From assembly GCA_903890595.1 (NCBI GenBank), contig CAITBU010000272.1, positions 1 to 31,452 on the forward strand: DNA of 31,452 nt, given 5' to 3'. The position numbers and the translations under genes were made by a program. Source of the stretch: an uncultured Holophagaceae bacterium. Its GTDB lineage: Bacteria > Acidobacteriota > Holophagae > Holophagales > Holophagaceae. The notes beneath the pieces were generated by a model. The model saw only the letters and a list, made by a program, of their open reading frames with translations. It did no database searches and was not told where the DNA came from. Every line of letters begins with the position of its first letter. Position 1 is the first letter of the stretch. Below, piece after piece: positions 14,836 through 23,638 of the stretch.

Positions 14836-15005
14836 AGAAAAAAGGAGACCAAGCGGAAATCCAAATGGATGCGAATAAATTAGATACACAATAGAATATA
14901 TCTAAAATTTCTTAATAAACAATTATCTAAAGATGGATTAATAACGTACTTGTCAGCATAGAATATAAAAAATACTCTTGCAAAAACATCCTCCTAAAAT
15001 TAGCC
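14836..15005. other. AT-rich intergenic island upstream of the OmpA-family gene
   Basis: About 170 bp of strongly AT-rich DNA in otherwise GC-rich surroundings, with no ORF of note. It contains two AGAATATA repeats (14892 and 14960 regions), several A and T runs, and the candidate promoter of the downstream gene. Together with the fossil gene end before it and the CRP-type site after it, it fills the largest non-coding gap of the window (14652-15045). Confidence 0.6.
14950..14978 (+). promoter_or_regulatory. Candidate promoter of the OmpA-family gene
   Basis: TTGTCA (14950-14955, 5/6 match to the -35) is followed by a 17-bp spacer and TACTCT (3/6 match to the -10). A second possible -10, TAAAAT (14995-15000, 5/6), lacks a good -35. 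Either would start transcription before or within the CRP-type palindrome. Confidence 0.4.
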
Positions 15006-15021
15006 TGTGACTGAAGTCACA
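15006..15021. promoter_or_regulatory. Perfect CRP-type binding site (TGTGA-N6-TCACA)
   Basis: TGTGACTGAAGTCACA matches the CRP core consensus exactly and has 7-bp palindromic arms around GA. It lies 24 bp before the TTG start of the OmpA-family gene and downstream of the candidate -10 boxes, a position that suits repression more than activation. The regulator would be a CRP/FNR-family protein, not encoded here. Confidence 0.6.
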
Positions 15022-15045
15022 CTCAACTGTCTCTGGAGGACACCC

Positions 15046-16164
15046 TTGAAAAGAACGCTCCTTTTCCTGATCGCGGGCACCGCGCTCACCCTCACTGCCC
15101 AGCAAGGCACCGCGTGGGTGGCCGGTTATGTCGGCCAGACCACCTTCGACTCCGATGCCAAGGTCGGCGGCTTTAAAATGAAGGACCAGACCCACTTCGG
15201 CCTGGGCGTGGGCCACTGGTACACGGACAGCTGGGGCATCGACCTCCGCGCCATCCGTAATGATCTGAAGCTCGATGCGCCTGGCGCGGCCACCGCCACC
15301 CAGACCCATTCGCTGCTGTCGGGGCTCTACAACCTCCGTCCCGGCGCTGACAACTGGTACCCCTACCTGGCCGCCGGCCTGGGCGCCACCAACATCGGCT
15401 CGCCTTATTCCACCAAGAGCGACAGCACAACTCGGTTCAACTACCACGCCGGGCTCGGGCTCATGGGCAGGCCTGCGGACAACTTCCTCCTGGACCTAGG
15501 GGTCAAGGCGGTCCGCGTGGAGCTGCCGAAGTCCCGCACGGAGTTCCTGGTCTCTCTGGGGCTTGGCTATACCTGGGGTGGCGCCAAGGCCGCGCCTGCA
15601 CCCGCCCCGGCGGCCGCTCCCGCTCCCGCTCCGGTGCCACCACCCGCTCCGAAGCCCGTGGCACCCCCGCCGCCGCCACCGCCCCCACCGGCTCCGCTTC
15701 CGCCGCCGGTGGTCGCCAAGCCCGTGCCTCCGCCGCCCCCGCCCCCGCCACCCGCCCGCATCGTGCTGGACGAGGCGGTTCTCCACTTCGCCAACAACAA
15801 GGCGGAGCTGGGTCCCGAAGCCATCGCTGCGATCCAGAAGGTGGCCACTGGGCTGAAGGCCTACCCGGGCGACTACAGCTTGACCGTCAGCGGCCACACC
15901 TCCTCCGTGGGTGGCAAGGCCTTGAACAAGGCCCTGGGCAAGCAGCGGGCAGATGCAGTGGCCAAGATCCTCGTGGCTTCCGGCGTCCCCGCCGCCCGCA
16001 TCAGCACCGTGGGCGTGGGCCCCGACCAGCCCATCGCCGACAACGCCACCAAGGCAGGCCAGGCCACGAACCGGCGGGTTGAGATCGACGTGAAAGTGAG
16101 CGACGGCAAGACCGAGGTCCGCAAGACGGTCACGGGCGTCGTCGAAGCCCCCGCTCCCAAGTAG
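15046..16164 (+). CDS. OmpA-family outer membrane protein with proline-rich linker
   Basis: A 372-residue protein starting at TTG 15046, chosen because GGAGGA stands 5 bp upstream and a signal peptide (KRTLLFLIAGTALTLTAQQ) follows at once; the GTG at 15007 lies inside the CRP-type palindrome. Residues about 22-178 form an 8-strand-type outer-membrane beta-barrel with many alternating aromatic and Gly residues. Residues about 180-236 are a Pro/Ala linker with runs of up to nine prolines. Residues about 238-350 are an OmpA C-terminal domain (LHFANNKAELGPEAIAAIQ, NKALGKQRADAV, PIADNATKAGQATNRRVEI), with a 22-residue tail. The usual Asp of GHTD is Ser here (GHTSSVG), while the partner Arg is kept. 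A strong hairpin follows. It probably anchors the outer membrane to the wall, perhaps weakly. Confidence 0.9.
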   Translation: MKRTLLFLIAGTALTLTAQQGTAWVAGYVGQTTFDSDAKVGGFKMKDQTHFGLGVGHWYTDSWGIDLRAIRNDLKLDAPGAATATQTHSLLSGLYNLRPGADNWYPYLAAGLGATNIGSPYSTKSDSTTRFNYHAGLGLMGRPADNFLLDLGVKAVRVELPKSRTEFLVSLGLGYTWGGAKAAPAPAPAAAPAPAPVPPPAPKPVAPPPPPPPPPAPLPPPVVAKPVPPPPPPPPPARIVLDEAVLHFANNKAELGPEAIAAIQKVATGLKAYPGDYSLTVSGHTSSVGGKALNKALGKQRADAVAKILVASGVPAARISTVGVGPDQPIADNATKAGQATNRRVEIDVKVSDGKTEVRKTVTGVVEAPAPK

Positions 16165-16184
16165 TACGGCTGAAACCCAAGAAA

Positions 16185-16210
16185 CCGGCGGGGGCTGTGG
16201 CTCCCGCCGG
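16185..16210. terminator. GC-rich hairpin between the OmpA-family gene and mscL
   Basis: CCGGCGGG and CCCGCCGG (8-bp perfect arms, 10-nt loop) lie 20 bp after the OmpA-family stop and before the mscL ribosome site. There is no T tract, so it could be an attenuating terminator or an mRNA-stabilising stem. Confidence 0.45.
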
Positions 16211-16230
16211 ACTCTAAGAGAGGACCCTTC

Positions 16231-16626
16231 ATGTCGCTTAAAGATGAATTCAAGGCCTTCATCATGAAGGGCAACGTCATCGACCTGGCCGTGGCCGTGG
16301 TCGTGGGCGGTGCCTTTGGCAAGATCGTCACCGCCTTCGTGGACGGCATCGTGATGCCGCTGGTCAGCTACGTCCTGCCCGCCAACATCAAGTGGGAGGA
16401 GTGGGTCCTTGGGAAGTTCCGCATCGGTGCGGTGCTGGGGGCCGCTGTGAACTTCCTCATCATCGCCGGGGTCATCTTCCTGGTGCTGGTGAAGCTGCTG
16501 GAGAAGGTCACCAAGGGCAAGGAGGATGTGCCCCTCCTGAATATCACCACCAAGGAGTGCCCTGCCTGCCTGGAGCAGGTGCCCCTCAAGGCCACCCGCT
16601 GCAAGCACTGCACCAGCACCCTCTGA
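16231..16626 (+). CDS. mscL: Large-conductance mechanosensitive channel MscL
   Basis: A 131-residue inner-membrane channel that opens under membrane tension to release osmolytes during hypo-osmotic shock. The N-terminal amphipathic helix (SLKDEFKAFIMKGNVIDLAVAVVVGGAFGKIV) with the Gly-rich pore helix TM1 (about 15-42) and TM2 (about 66-92) are clear. The C-terminus has a pair of CxxC motifs, C110/C113 and C124/C127 (CPACLEQVPLKATRCKHC), like a zinc ribbon; E. coli MscL lacks it, but such tails occur in MscL from other phyla. AGAGGA precedes the ATG. A terminator follows. Placement after an outer-membrane protein gene fits an envelope-stress theme but may be chance. Confidence 0.96.
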   Translation: MSLKDEFKAFIMKGNVIDLAVAVVVGGAFGKIVTAFVDGIVMPLVSYVLPANIKWEEWVLGKFRIGAVLGAAVNFLIIAGVIFLVLVKLLEKVTKGKEDVPLLNITTKECPACLEQVPLKATRCKHCTSTL

Positions 16627-16645
16627 GGCCCGCTGGTCGCTAGGT

Positions 16646-16674
16646 GGAAAGGACCCGTTCTGCGGGTCCTTTCC
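16646..16674 (+). terminator. Rho-independent terminator after mscL
   Basis: GGAAAGGACCCG, loop TTCTG, and its exact 12-bp complement end in CCTTTCCCTT, 19 bp after the mscL stop. The stem is strong and the 3' arm is pyrimidine-rich, though the T run is short. Confidence 0.75.
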
Positions 16675-16718
16675 CTTGTGAGGGCAGGGGTTCCGTGGTG
16701 AACTGGAGGATCAACCCC

Positions 16719-16738
16719 GGGGCGCTTGGGTGCGCCCC
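16719..16738 (+). other. 7-bp hairpin in the ileS leader
   Basis: GGGGCGC and GCGCCCC flank a 6-nt loop, ending 19 bp before the ileS ATG. I see no T-box consensus in the leader. The stem could hinder or position ribosome loading; nothing more can be said. Confidence 0.35.
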
Positions 16739-16757
16739 CCGACGCACGAGGGCGCCG

Positions 16758-19550
16758 ATGAGCGAGCAAGCTCCGGTTAAAAAATATTCTGTTTTCCTCC
16801 CGAAGACGGAATTCGCGATGAAGGCCGACCTGCCCCAGCGGGAGCCGAAGCGCCTGGAGCGCTGGAAGGCCGAGGGCCTCTACGCCCGCATCGAAGCCAA
16901 GCGGAAGGCTGACAACGCCGCTGGGAAGGGCAGGGGCCGCGAGGTCCTGCACGATGGGCCGCCCTATGCCAATGGCGCCATCCACATGGGCCATGCGCTG
17001 AACAAGATCCTCAAGGACGTGGTGGTGAAGTCCCGCTGGATGGAGGGCTACGAGTCGCCCTACGTGCCGGGCTGGGACTGCCACGGCCTGCCCATCGAGC
17101 ACGCCGTGGAGAAGGACCTGGGCCCCAAGCGCCGGGAGCTGAGCCGCGCCGAGTTCCTCCAGCGGTGCCGCACCTACGCCCAGAAGTGGATCGACACCCA
17201 GCGGACGGCCTTCCAGCGCCTCGGCGTCCTGGGCGCCTGGGAGCACCCCTACGTAACCATGGATCCCCTCTACGAGGCCGAGACCGTCCGCCACCTGGCC
17301 AAGCTCTTCCAGAGCGGCGCCGTCACCCGCAAGCTCAAGGTCGTCCACTGGAGCTATGGCGCCCGGACGGCCCTGGCTGAGGCCGAGGTGGAGTACGCCG
17401 ACAAGACCAGCCCCGCCGTCACCGTGGCCTTCCCGGTGCCCGCTGCGGAGGCCCGGCGCATGGAGCTGCCGACGCCCCTCCTGCTGCCCATCTGGACCAC
17501 CACCCCCTGGACCCTGCCGAGCAACCTGGCCATCGCCATGCACCCGGACCTGGAATACGCCGTGGTGCGAGCCGGGGAGCGCCACTTCGTGGTGGCTGTA
17601 ACACTAATGGAAGACTTCTCGAAGAAACTTGGCGAAACGCTGCACACGGTAGAGATTCGACTCGGGAAGGCGTTCCAGACGCTGGTGGCCAAGCACCCCT
17701 GGATCGACCGGGAGAGCCCCGTCCTGCTGGCGGATTATGTCACCGCCGACACCGGCACGGGCCTGGTGCACACCGCCCCGGACCATGGTGTGGACGACTT
17801 CAACCTGGCCCACCACCTGGGCCTGCTCCAGCTGGTCGGCCCCGATGGGAAGTTCGTGGCGACCATGGACGACCCGGAGCTGGTCGGCAAGAACATCTTC
17901 GACTGCAATCCCCTGGTGGTGGAGCGCCTCCGCCGGGATGGGTCGCTCCTCCATGACGAAGTGCTGACCCACAGCTACCCGCACTGCTGGCGCACCCGCA
18001 CGCCCATCTTCTTCCGGGCCACGGAGCAGTGGTTCATCACCATGGACTCCGAGCTGACCGGCAAGGGCCGCAGCCTGCGCGAGCTGGGCCTCGAGGGGGT
18101 GGAGCAGACCCAGTGGGTGCCGGCCCAGGGCCAAAACCGCATCCACGCCATGATCGCGGGCCGGCCGGACTGGTGCATCAGCCGCCAGCGGGCCTGGGGC
18201 ACCCCCATCACCGTGCTGCGCTGCGAAGCCTGCGGCGAGCCCCTGGTACACGCTGACATCTTCGAGAAGGCCGCCCTGGCCATCGAGACGGGGGGCATCG
18301 AAGCCTGGTCTGAGCTGCCCGTGGCGGACCTGCTGCCCGCTGGCTCCCGCTGCTCCTGCGGCTCCGAGACCTTTCTGAAGGAAACGGACATCCTCGACGT
18401 GTGGATCGACTCGGGCGTCAGCGCCTCTGTGGTCTGCGCCGCCCACCCGGAGCTGAACCGCAGCGACTACGGCGACTTCATCTACCTGGAGGGCTCGGAC
18501 CAGCACCGCGGCTGGTTCCACAGCTCCCTGCTGTTCAACCTCGCCGCCACGGGCACCAAGCCCTACAAGCAGGTGGTCACCCACGGCTTCGTGCTGGACG
18601 GCAAGGGCCAGAAGATGTCCAAGAGCCTGGGCAACGTCATCACGCCCGAGGAGATCCTCAAGACCCTGGGCGCCGACATCCTGCGCTGGTGGGCCGCCAG
18701 CTGCGACTACAGCGAGGACATCCGCATCTCCAAGGAGATCCTCGACCGCAGTGCCGACGCCTACCGCAAGATCCGCAACACCCTACGGTTCCTGCTGGGC
18801 GCCCTGGAGGGCTTCGATCCGGCCAAGGATGCCGTGGCCGCTGCCGACCTGGCGCCCCTGGACCGCTGGGTGCTGGACGCCTTCGCCCGCACCACCCAGG
18901 AGGCCCGGGACGCCTACACCCGCTTCGAGTTCCACCGCGCCACCCAGGCGGTCCACGGCTTCTGCCAGCTGGAGCTCTCGGGTCGCTACTTCGAGATCAT
19001 CAAGGACCGGCTCTACTGCGATGCCCTGGACTCTGCCCGCCGGCGCAGTGCCCGCGCCACCTGCTGGGAGCTGGCCCAGGGGCTCTGCACCCTCCTCGCC
19101 CCTGTGATGAGCTACACCGCCGATGAGGCCTGGGAGCACCTGCCTGGCTGCGCCGGCAGTGTCCACGAGCAGCGCTTCCCGGAGCCCGTTGTGGTCGCCG
19201 CCGAGCCCAGCTGGGAGAAGCTCTGGGAGGTCCGTAGTGCCGTGCAGGCCGCCATGGAGCCCCTGCGCGCCGCCAAGGTCGTGGGCACCAGCCTCGACGC
19301 CGCCGTGGAGATCACCCTGGGCCGGCAGGCCGACTGGGACCTCCTGGATAGCCTAGGCGAGTCCCTGGATGACCTCCTGGTTGTCTCCTCCCTCACTCGA
19401 AGCGCAGATTCGAGTGCAGCCCTAGCGCCCACCGTGACTGTTACCCCCCACACCGGGACCAAGTGCCCCCGCTGCTGGAACCGCAAGGGCGGCCACGGCC
19501 AGGGCGAGGATGCGGCCCTCTGCGTGCGCTGCGCCACGGTGATTGGTTAA
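16758..19550 (+). CDS. ileS: Isoleucyl-tRNA synthetase
   Basis: A 930-residue class I aminoacyl-tRNA synthetase that charges tRNA-Ile and edits mischarged valine. The HIGH signature is HMGH (76-79) within PPYANGAIHMGHALNKILKD, the CP1 editing domain follows (WTTTPWTLPSNLAIA and the TGTGLVHTAPDHGVDDF stretch), KMSKS is at 619-623, and a zinc ribbon CPRCWNRKGGHG...CVRC closes the protein at about 903-927. This is the bacterial (type 1) form. The start is ATG 16758 with GAGGG upstream; the frame opens earlier but only through the mscL terminator. Its TAA overlaps the lspA ATG by one base, and ileS-lspA is a classic pair. A patch near 17600-17665 uses unusual codons. Confidence 0.97.
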   Translation: MSEQAPVKKYSVFLPKTEFAMKADLPQREPKRLERWKAEGLYARIEAKRKADNAAGKGRGREVLHDGPPYANGAIHMGHALNKILKDVVVKSRWMEGYESPYVPGWDCHGLPIEHAVEKDLGPKRRELSRAEFLQRCRTYAQKWIDTQRTAFQRLGVLGAWEHPYVTMDPLYEAETVRHLAKLFQSGAVTRKLKVVHWSYGARTALAEAEVEYADKTSPAVTVAFPVPAAEARRMELPTPLLLPIWTTTPWTLPSNLAIAMHPDLEYAVVRAGERHFVVAVTLMEDFSKKLGETLHTVEIRLGKAFQTLVAKHPWIDRESPVLLADYVTADTGTGLVHTAPDHGVDDFNLAHHLGLLQLVGPDGKFVATMDDPELVGKNIFDCNPLVVERLRRDGSLLHDEVLTHSYPHCWRTRTPIFFRATEQWFITMDSELTGKGRSLRELGLEGVEQTQWVPAQGQNRIHAMIAGRPDWCISRQRAWGTPITVLRCEACGEPLVHADIFEKAALAIETGGIEAWSELPVADLLPAGSRCSCGSETFLKETDILDVWIDSGVSASVVCAAHPELNRSDYGDFIYLEGSDQHRGWFHSSLLFNLAATGTKPYKQVVTHGFVLDGKGQKMSKSLGNVITPEEILKTLGADILRWWAASCDYSEDIRISKEILDRSADAYRKIRNTLRFLLGALEGFDPAKDAVAAADLAPLDRWVLDAFARTTQEARDAYTRFEFHRATQAVHGFCQLELSGRYFEIIKDRLYCDALDSARRRSARATCWELAQGLCTLLAPVMSYTADEAWEHLPGCAGSVHEQRFPEPVVVAAEPSWEKLWEVRSAVQAAMEPLRAAKVVGTSLDAAVEITLGRQADWDLLDSLGESLDDLLVVSSLTRSADSSAALAPTVTVTPHTGTKCPRCWNRKGGHGQGEDAALCVRCATVIG

Positions 19551-20041
19551 TGCGCCGTTTCCTCTGGCTGCTCCTGCCCGCCGGCGTCCTGGCGGCGGAT
19601 CTGGGCTCCAAGGCCTGGATCCTGCGCACCCTGGCTGAGGGTGAGTCCGTCACCGTCATCAAGGGCTTCTTCAACCTGACCCTGGGCTTCAACCGCGGGG
19701 CCATCTTCGGCAGCCTCACGGGGCTGCCCGCGCCGGTCAGGGCCGTGCTCTTCGCCACCGCCGGCGTGGTGGCCATCGTCCTCTTCGGGCGTACCTTCCT
19801 GGCCCGGGAGACCCCCACCGGGGACCGCATCGCCTTCGGCCTGATCCTGGGTGGCGCCCTGGGCAATGGCATCGACCGCCTGGTCCGAGGCGCCGTGGTG
19901 GACTTCCTCGATTTCGTCTTCGGCACCTGGCACTACTGGACCTTCAACATCGCCGACAGCTGCATCCTCGTCGGCGCCATCCTCTTCGGCCTCCGCGCAC
20001 TCCTGGCGTCGAAGACCGAGCATCAGAGAAAAGACAACTGA
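19550..20041 (+). CDS. lspA: Lipoprotein signal peptidase (signal peptidase II)
   Basis: A 163-residue inner-membrane aspartic protease that removes signal peptides from diacylated prolipoproteins. Four membrane helices are visible. Conserved segments are ADLGSKAWIL at the N-terminus, FFNLTLGFNRGAIFG, the catalytic GGALGNGIDRLVRGAVVDFLDF and FNIADSCILVG, which carry the two active-site Asp residues. The start codon shares an A with the ileS stop (TAATG), which implies coupled translation. It converges on hutU across a 57-bp gap that holds a repeat-like sequence. Confidence 0.96.
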   Translation: MRRFLWLLLPAGVLAADLGSKAWILRTLAEGESVTVIKGFFNLTLGFNRGAIFGSLTGLPAPVRAVLFATAGVVAIVLFGRTFLARETPTGDRIAFGLILGGALGNGIDRLVRGAVVDFLDFVFGTWHYWTFNIADSCILVGAILFGLRALLASKTEHQRKDN

Positions 20042-20098
20042 TTCAACGCCAAGACGCGAAGAAGGACAAAGCAGCATCTTCTCTTGGTGGTGAGACTT
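20042..20098. repeat. ACGC-AAG type short repeat with imperfect hairpin between lspA and hutU
   Basis: The gap begins with related units AACGCCAAG, ACGCGAAG and AAGGACAAAG and ends with CTTCTCTTGG, whose complement (CCAAGAGAAG) pairs imperfectly with the first units. Tandem ACGC-AAG octamers of this style occur as dispersed intergenic repeats in various bacteria. Here it may also terminate the two converging genes. Confidence 0.5.
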
Positions 20099-21763
<1,665 letters not shown>

Positions 21764-21822
21764 GGGGAACTCCGGCAGAACGGCCCTAGTCTCCCACGCT
21801 TCACCTGGGTGGCGGGTCCTGC

Positions 21823-22473
21823 CTAGCGGTGCTCGACGACGTCTGAAGCCTCGAAGCGCACCTTGGGGGCGCTGGCGTACTTGTCCTCGGCGGCGCGGTA
21901 GCCCATGGGGCACGCGCAGACGGTGTGGAAGCCCGTGCCGGCCAGGCCCAGGATGGCGTCGTACATGTCGGGCTCCAGGCCCTCGAAGGGACAGGCGTCC
22001 ACGCCCAGGACGGCGGCGACGGTCATCAGGTTGCCCAGGGCGATGTAGGCCTGGCGTGCCGCCCACTCGGCGATGACAGCATGGCGGGGGCCCTTCACCA
22101 GGTCGCCCACCATGTAGCCCCGGTAGCCGGCCAGGCTCTCGACAGTTACGCCGCGCACCTCGGCAGTGCGGGCCACGAAGGCGTCCACGTAGGCCTCGGT
22201 GACATCGTCCTTGGCCGTGAAGATGACGTAGTGGCTGCAGTCTTCAACCTGGGCCTGGTTCCAGGTGGCGGGGCGGAGCTTGGCCTTGAGGGCGGGGTCC
22301 GTCACCACGATGAACTTCCAGGGCTGGAGGCCGTAGCTGGAGGGCGAGAGGATCAGCGCCTCTTCGATGACCGCCCAGGCCGCCGCGGAGATCTTCTTGC
22401 TGGGGTCGAACTTCTTGGTGGCGTAGCGCCAGTTCAGCTGCTGGAGGAGGCTCTCGCCGGAGAGGGTGGTCAT
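21823..22473 (-). CDS. NAD(P)H-dependent nitroreductase family protein
   Basis: A 216-residue flavoprotein of the NfsB-like nitroreductase family, which binds FMN and reduces nitroaromatics, quinones or enones with NAD(P)H. Visible are NWRYATKKFDPSKKIS with the FMN-phosphate-binding Arg/Lys, ILSPSSYGLQPWKFIVV, a mid-region ARQAYIALGNLMTVAAVLGVDACPFEGL and the C-terminal HTVCACPMGYRAAEDKYASAPKVRF. Length is usual. It sits 17 bp after trxA and 59 bp before hutU on the same strand. The physiological substrate is unknown. Confidence 0.92.
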   Translation of the reverse strand: MTTLSGESLLQQLNWRYATKKFDPSKKISAAAWAVIEEALILSPSSYGLQPWKFIVVTDPALKAKLRPATWNQAQVEDCSHYVIFTAKDDVTEAYVDAFVARTAEVRGVTVESLAGYRGYMVGDLVKGPRHAVIAEWAARQAYIALGNLMTVAAVLGVDACPFEGLEPDMYDAILGLAGTGFHTVCACPMGYRAAEDKYASAPKVRFEASDVVEHR

Positions 22474-22490
22474 GGGTGCCTCGGGGAAGT

Positions 22491-22811
22491 CTAGAGGGAG
22501 CGGGAAATTCGGGTCCGGAGCTGTTCGAGGGGCATGGAACCGACGATGCGATCCACCAGCTGTCCCTCCTTGAAGACCAGCAGCGAGGGCATGCTCAGCA
22601 CGTCGTATTCCTCGGACAGGGGGGTGAAGTCGTCGACGTTGAGCTTGGTGAAGGTGGCCTGGCCTTTGAGCTCAGCGGCGAGCAGCTCGGTCACGGGGGC
22701 CAGCTCGCGGCAGGGGGCGCACCAGGGGGCCCAGAAGTCCACCACGGTGATGCCTTGGGCGATGGCTCCGGCAAAGGTCTTGTCGGTGAGGTCATGGATG
22801 AGGTCGGACAT
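22491..22811 (-). CDS. trxA: Thioredoxin
   Basis: A 106-residue thioredoxin of standard length. The active site is WCAPC (C31 and C34), a variant of the usual WCGPC, in VVDFWAPWCAPCRELAP; the cis-Pro loop SMPSLLVF and the conserved KLNVDD strand are present. There is no signal peptide, so it is cytoplasmic. The ATG at 22811 has AGGAG upstream; the frame continues to 22889 without a start signal. The nitroreductase gene follows by 17 bp and may be co-transcribed. Confidence 0.94.
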   Translation of the reverse strand: MSDLIHDLTDKTFAGAIAQGITVVDFWAPWCAPCRELAPVTELLAAELKGQATFTKLNVDDFTPLSEEYDVLSMPSLLVFKEGQLVDRIVGSMPLEQLRTRISRSL

Positions 22812-22915
22812 GGGAAGTCTCCTGGGGAGGCTCTCAGGGTAACGGATTCCAGCCGCGAACGCCGTCACGACACCTAGGGCGGTCTGCACTGCCTTCGCCC
22901 GAGGGGCCCGTAGCC

Positions 22916-23473
22916 TCAGGAGCGAAGCTGGGCCAGATCTCCAGGGGTGTCTAGGTCATCCTCGCCGGCGGGAAAGGGCAGGCTCGCCGTCTGCTCCCGG
23001 AGGAGGATGCCCTTGGCGCCCCGGTCTCCGGTGAGGGCCAGGAGGTCCGGAAAGAGGCGACGGGGCAGCACGGCCGGGATGCCCAGGGTGTTGCCATAGG
23101 CGCAGGCCGCCGGGTGCTCTGGGGCCTGGTCAGCCAGGGCGAGGAGTCGGTGGAGCAGGGGGGCGTCCACCGCAGGCTGATCCACTGTCAGGAACAGAGC
23201 GGCCGATGCTTCCGCTGGCAGAGCCCGGACGCCGGCCCGGATGGAGCTGGCCATACCCTCGGCGGCCTCGGGATTGGGCACCAGGACGGCCTCCACTGGG
23301 CCTGGATCCCAGTCCCCCACCACAGCCAGGACCGGGTCGCAGCCGGCGGCCCGGACAATGCGCACCGCCCGCTGGAGCAGGGTCTCTCCAGCCAGGGCCA
23401 GCAGGGCCTTGGGTCCGCCCATGCGGGTGCCGGACCCGGCGGCCAGGATCACCGCTGGTAGCGGGGGCTTCAC
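22916..23473 (-). CDS. MobA-like nucleotidyltransferase (MocA/molybdopterin cytidylyl- or guanylyltransferase type)
   Basis: A 185-residue NTP-transferase fold enzyme. The N-terminal signature AVILAAGSGTRMGGPKALL, followed by ALFLTVDQPAVDAPLLHRLL with the metal-binding Asp and a late TGDRGAKGILL, is that of the MocA/MobA group that attaches CMP or GMP to molybdopterin; such enzymes also serve sugar-nucleotide paths. I choose GTG 23473 because GAGG lies 6 bp upstream and the signature follows directly, giving normal length. No molybdoenzyme gene is nearby, so cofactor use is inferred from the family only. It is divergent from the flagellar operon. Confidence 0.85.
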   Translation of the reverse strand: MKPPLPAVILAAGSGTRMGGPKALLALAGETLLQRAVRIVRAAGCDPVLAVVGDWDPGPVEAVLVPNPEAAEGMASSIRAGVRALPAEASAALFLTVDQPAVDAPLLHRLLALADQAPEHPAACAYGNTLGIPAVLPRRLFPDLLALTGDRGAKGILLREQTASLPFPAGEDDLDTPGDLAQLRS

Positions 23474-23590
23474 AAGGCCTCGAGGGTGCGGAGGTCGCCG
23501 TGCAGAGAGAGGCGGGAGACGGACACGGCGGACTCCATCTGGAGAGGAGGTTTCCAACCTACGCTCCGGGCCGAGCCACCGCAACCAGGT

Positions 23591-23606
23591 TGGCATCCCT
23601 CTCGCC
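23591..23606 (+). promoter_or_regulatory. Possible sigma-54 promoter of the flagellar export operon
   Basis: TGGCATCCCTCTCGCC keeps the invariant GG-N10-GC spacing of -24/-12 promoters, with TGGCA intact but the -12 part (TCGC) off consensus. It is 33 bp ahead of the fliO ATG, leaving room for the GGGAG ribosome site. Sigma-54 control of flagellar genes is common, but the match is imperfect. Confidence 0.3.
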
Positions 23607-23638
23607 ATTCTCCATTGCTGTGTCGGGAGTTTGTCGTG

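Noticed and set aside
15007..15045. GTG start at 15007 for the OmpA-family gene
   Set aside because: It would put a charged, non-signal stretch before the signal peptide and lies within the CRP-type palindrome; TTG 15046 has a strong GGAGGA.
15600..15755. Tandem DNA repeat in the OmpA-family gene
   Set aside because: It is the coding sequence of the Pro/Ala linker (CCN and GCN codons), not an independent repeat element.
16644..16757. T-box riboswitch upstream of ileS
   Set aside because: The hairpin at 16646-16674 serves mscL, and no T-box consensus (AGGGTGG-ACCGCG type) or specifier-loop layout is visible.
23470..23538. 22-codon minus-strand ORF just before the MobA-like gene, ending in a GTGA overlap
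   Set aside because: No Shine-Dalgarno sequence and no recognisable peptide; the overlap alone is weak evidence.
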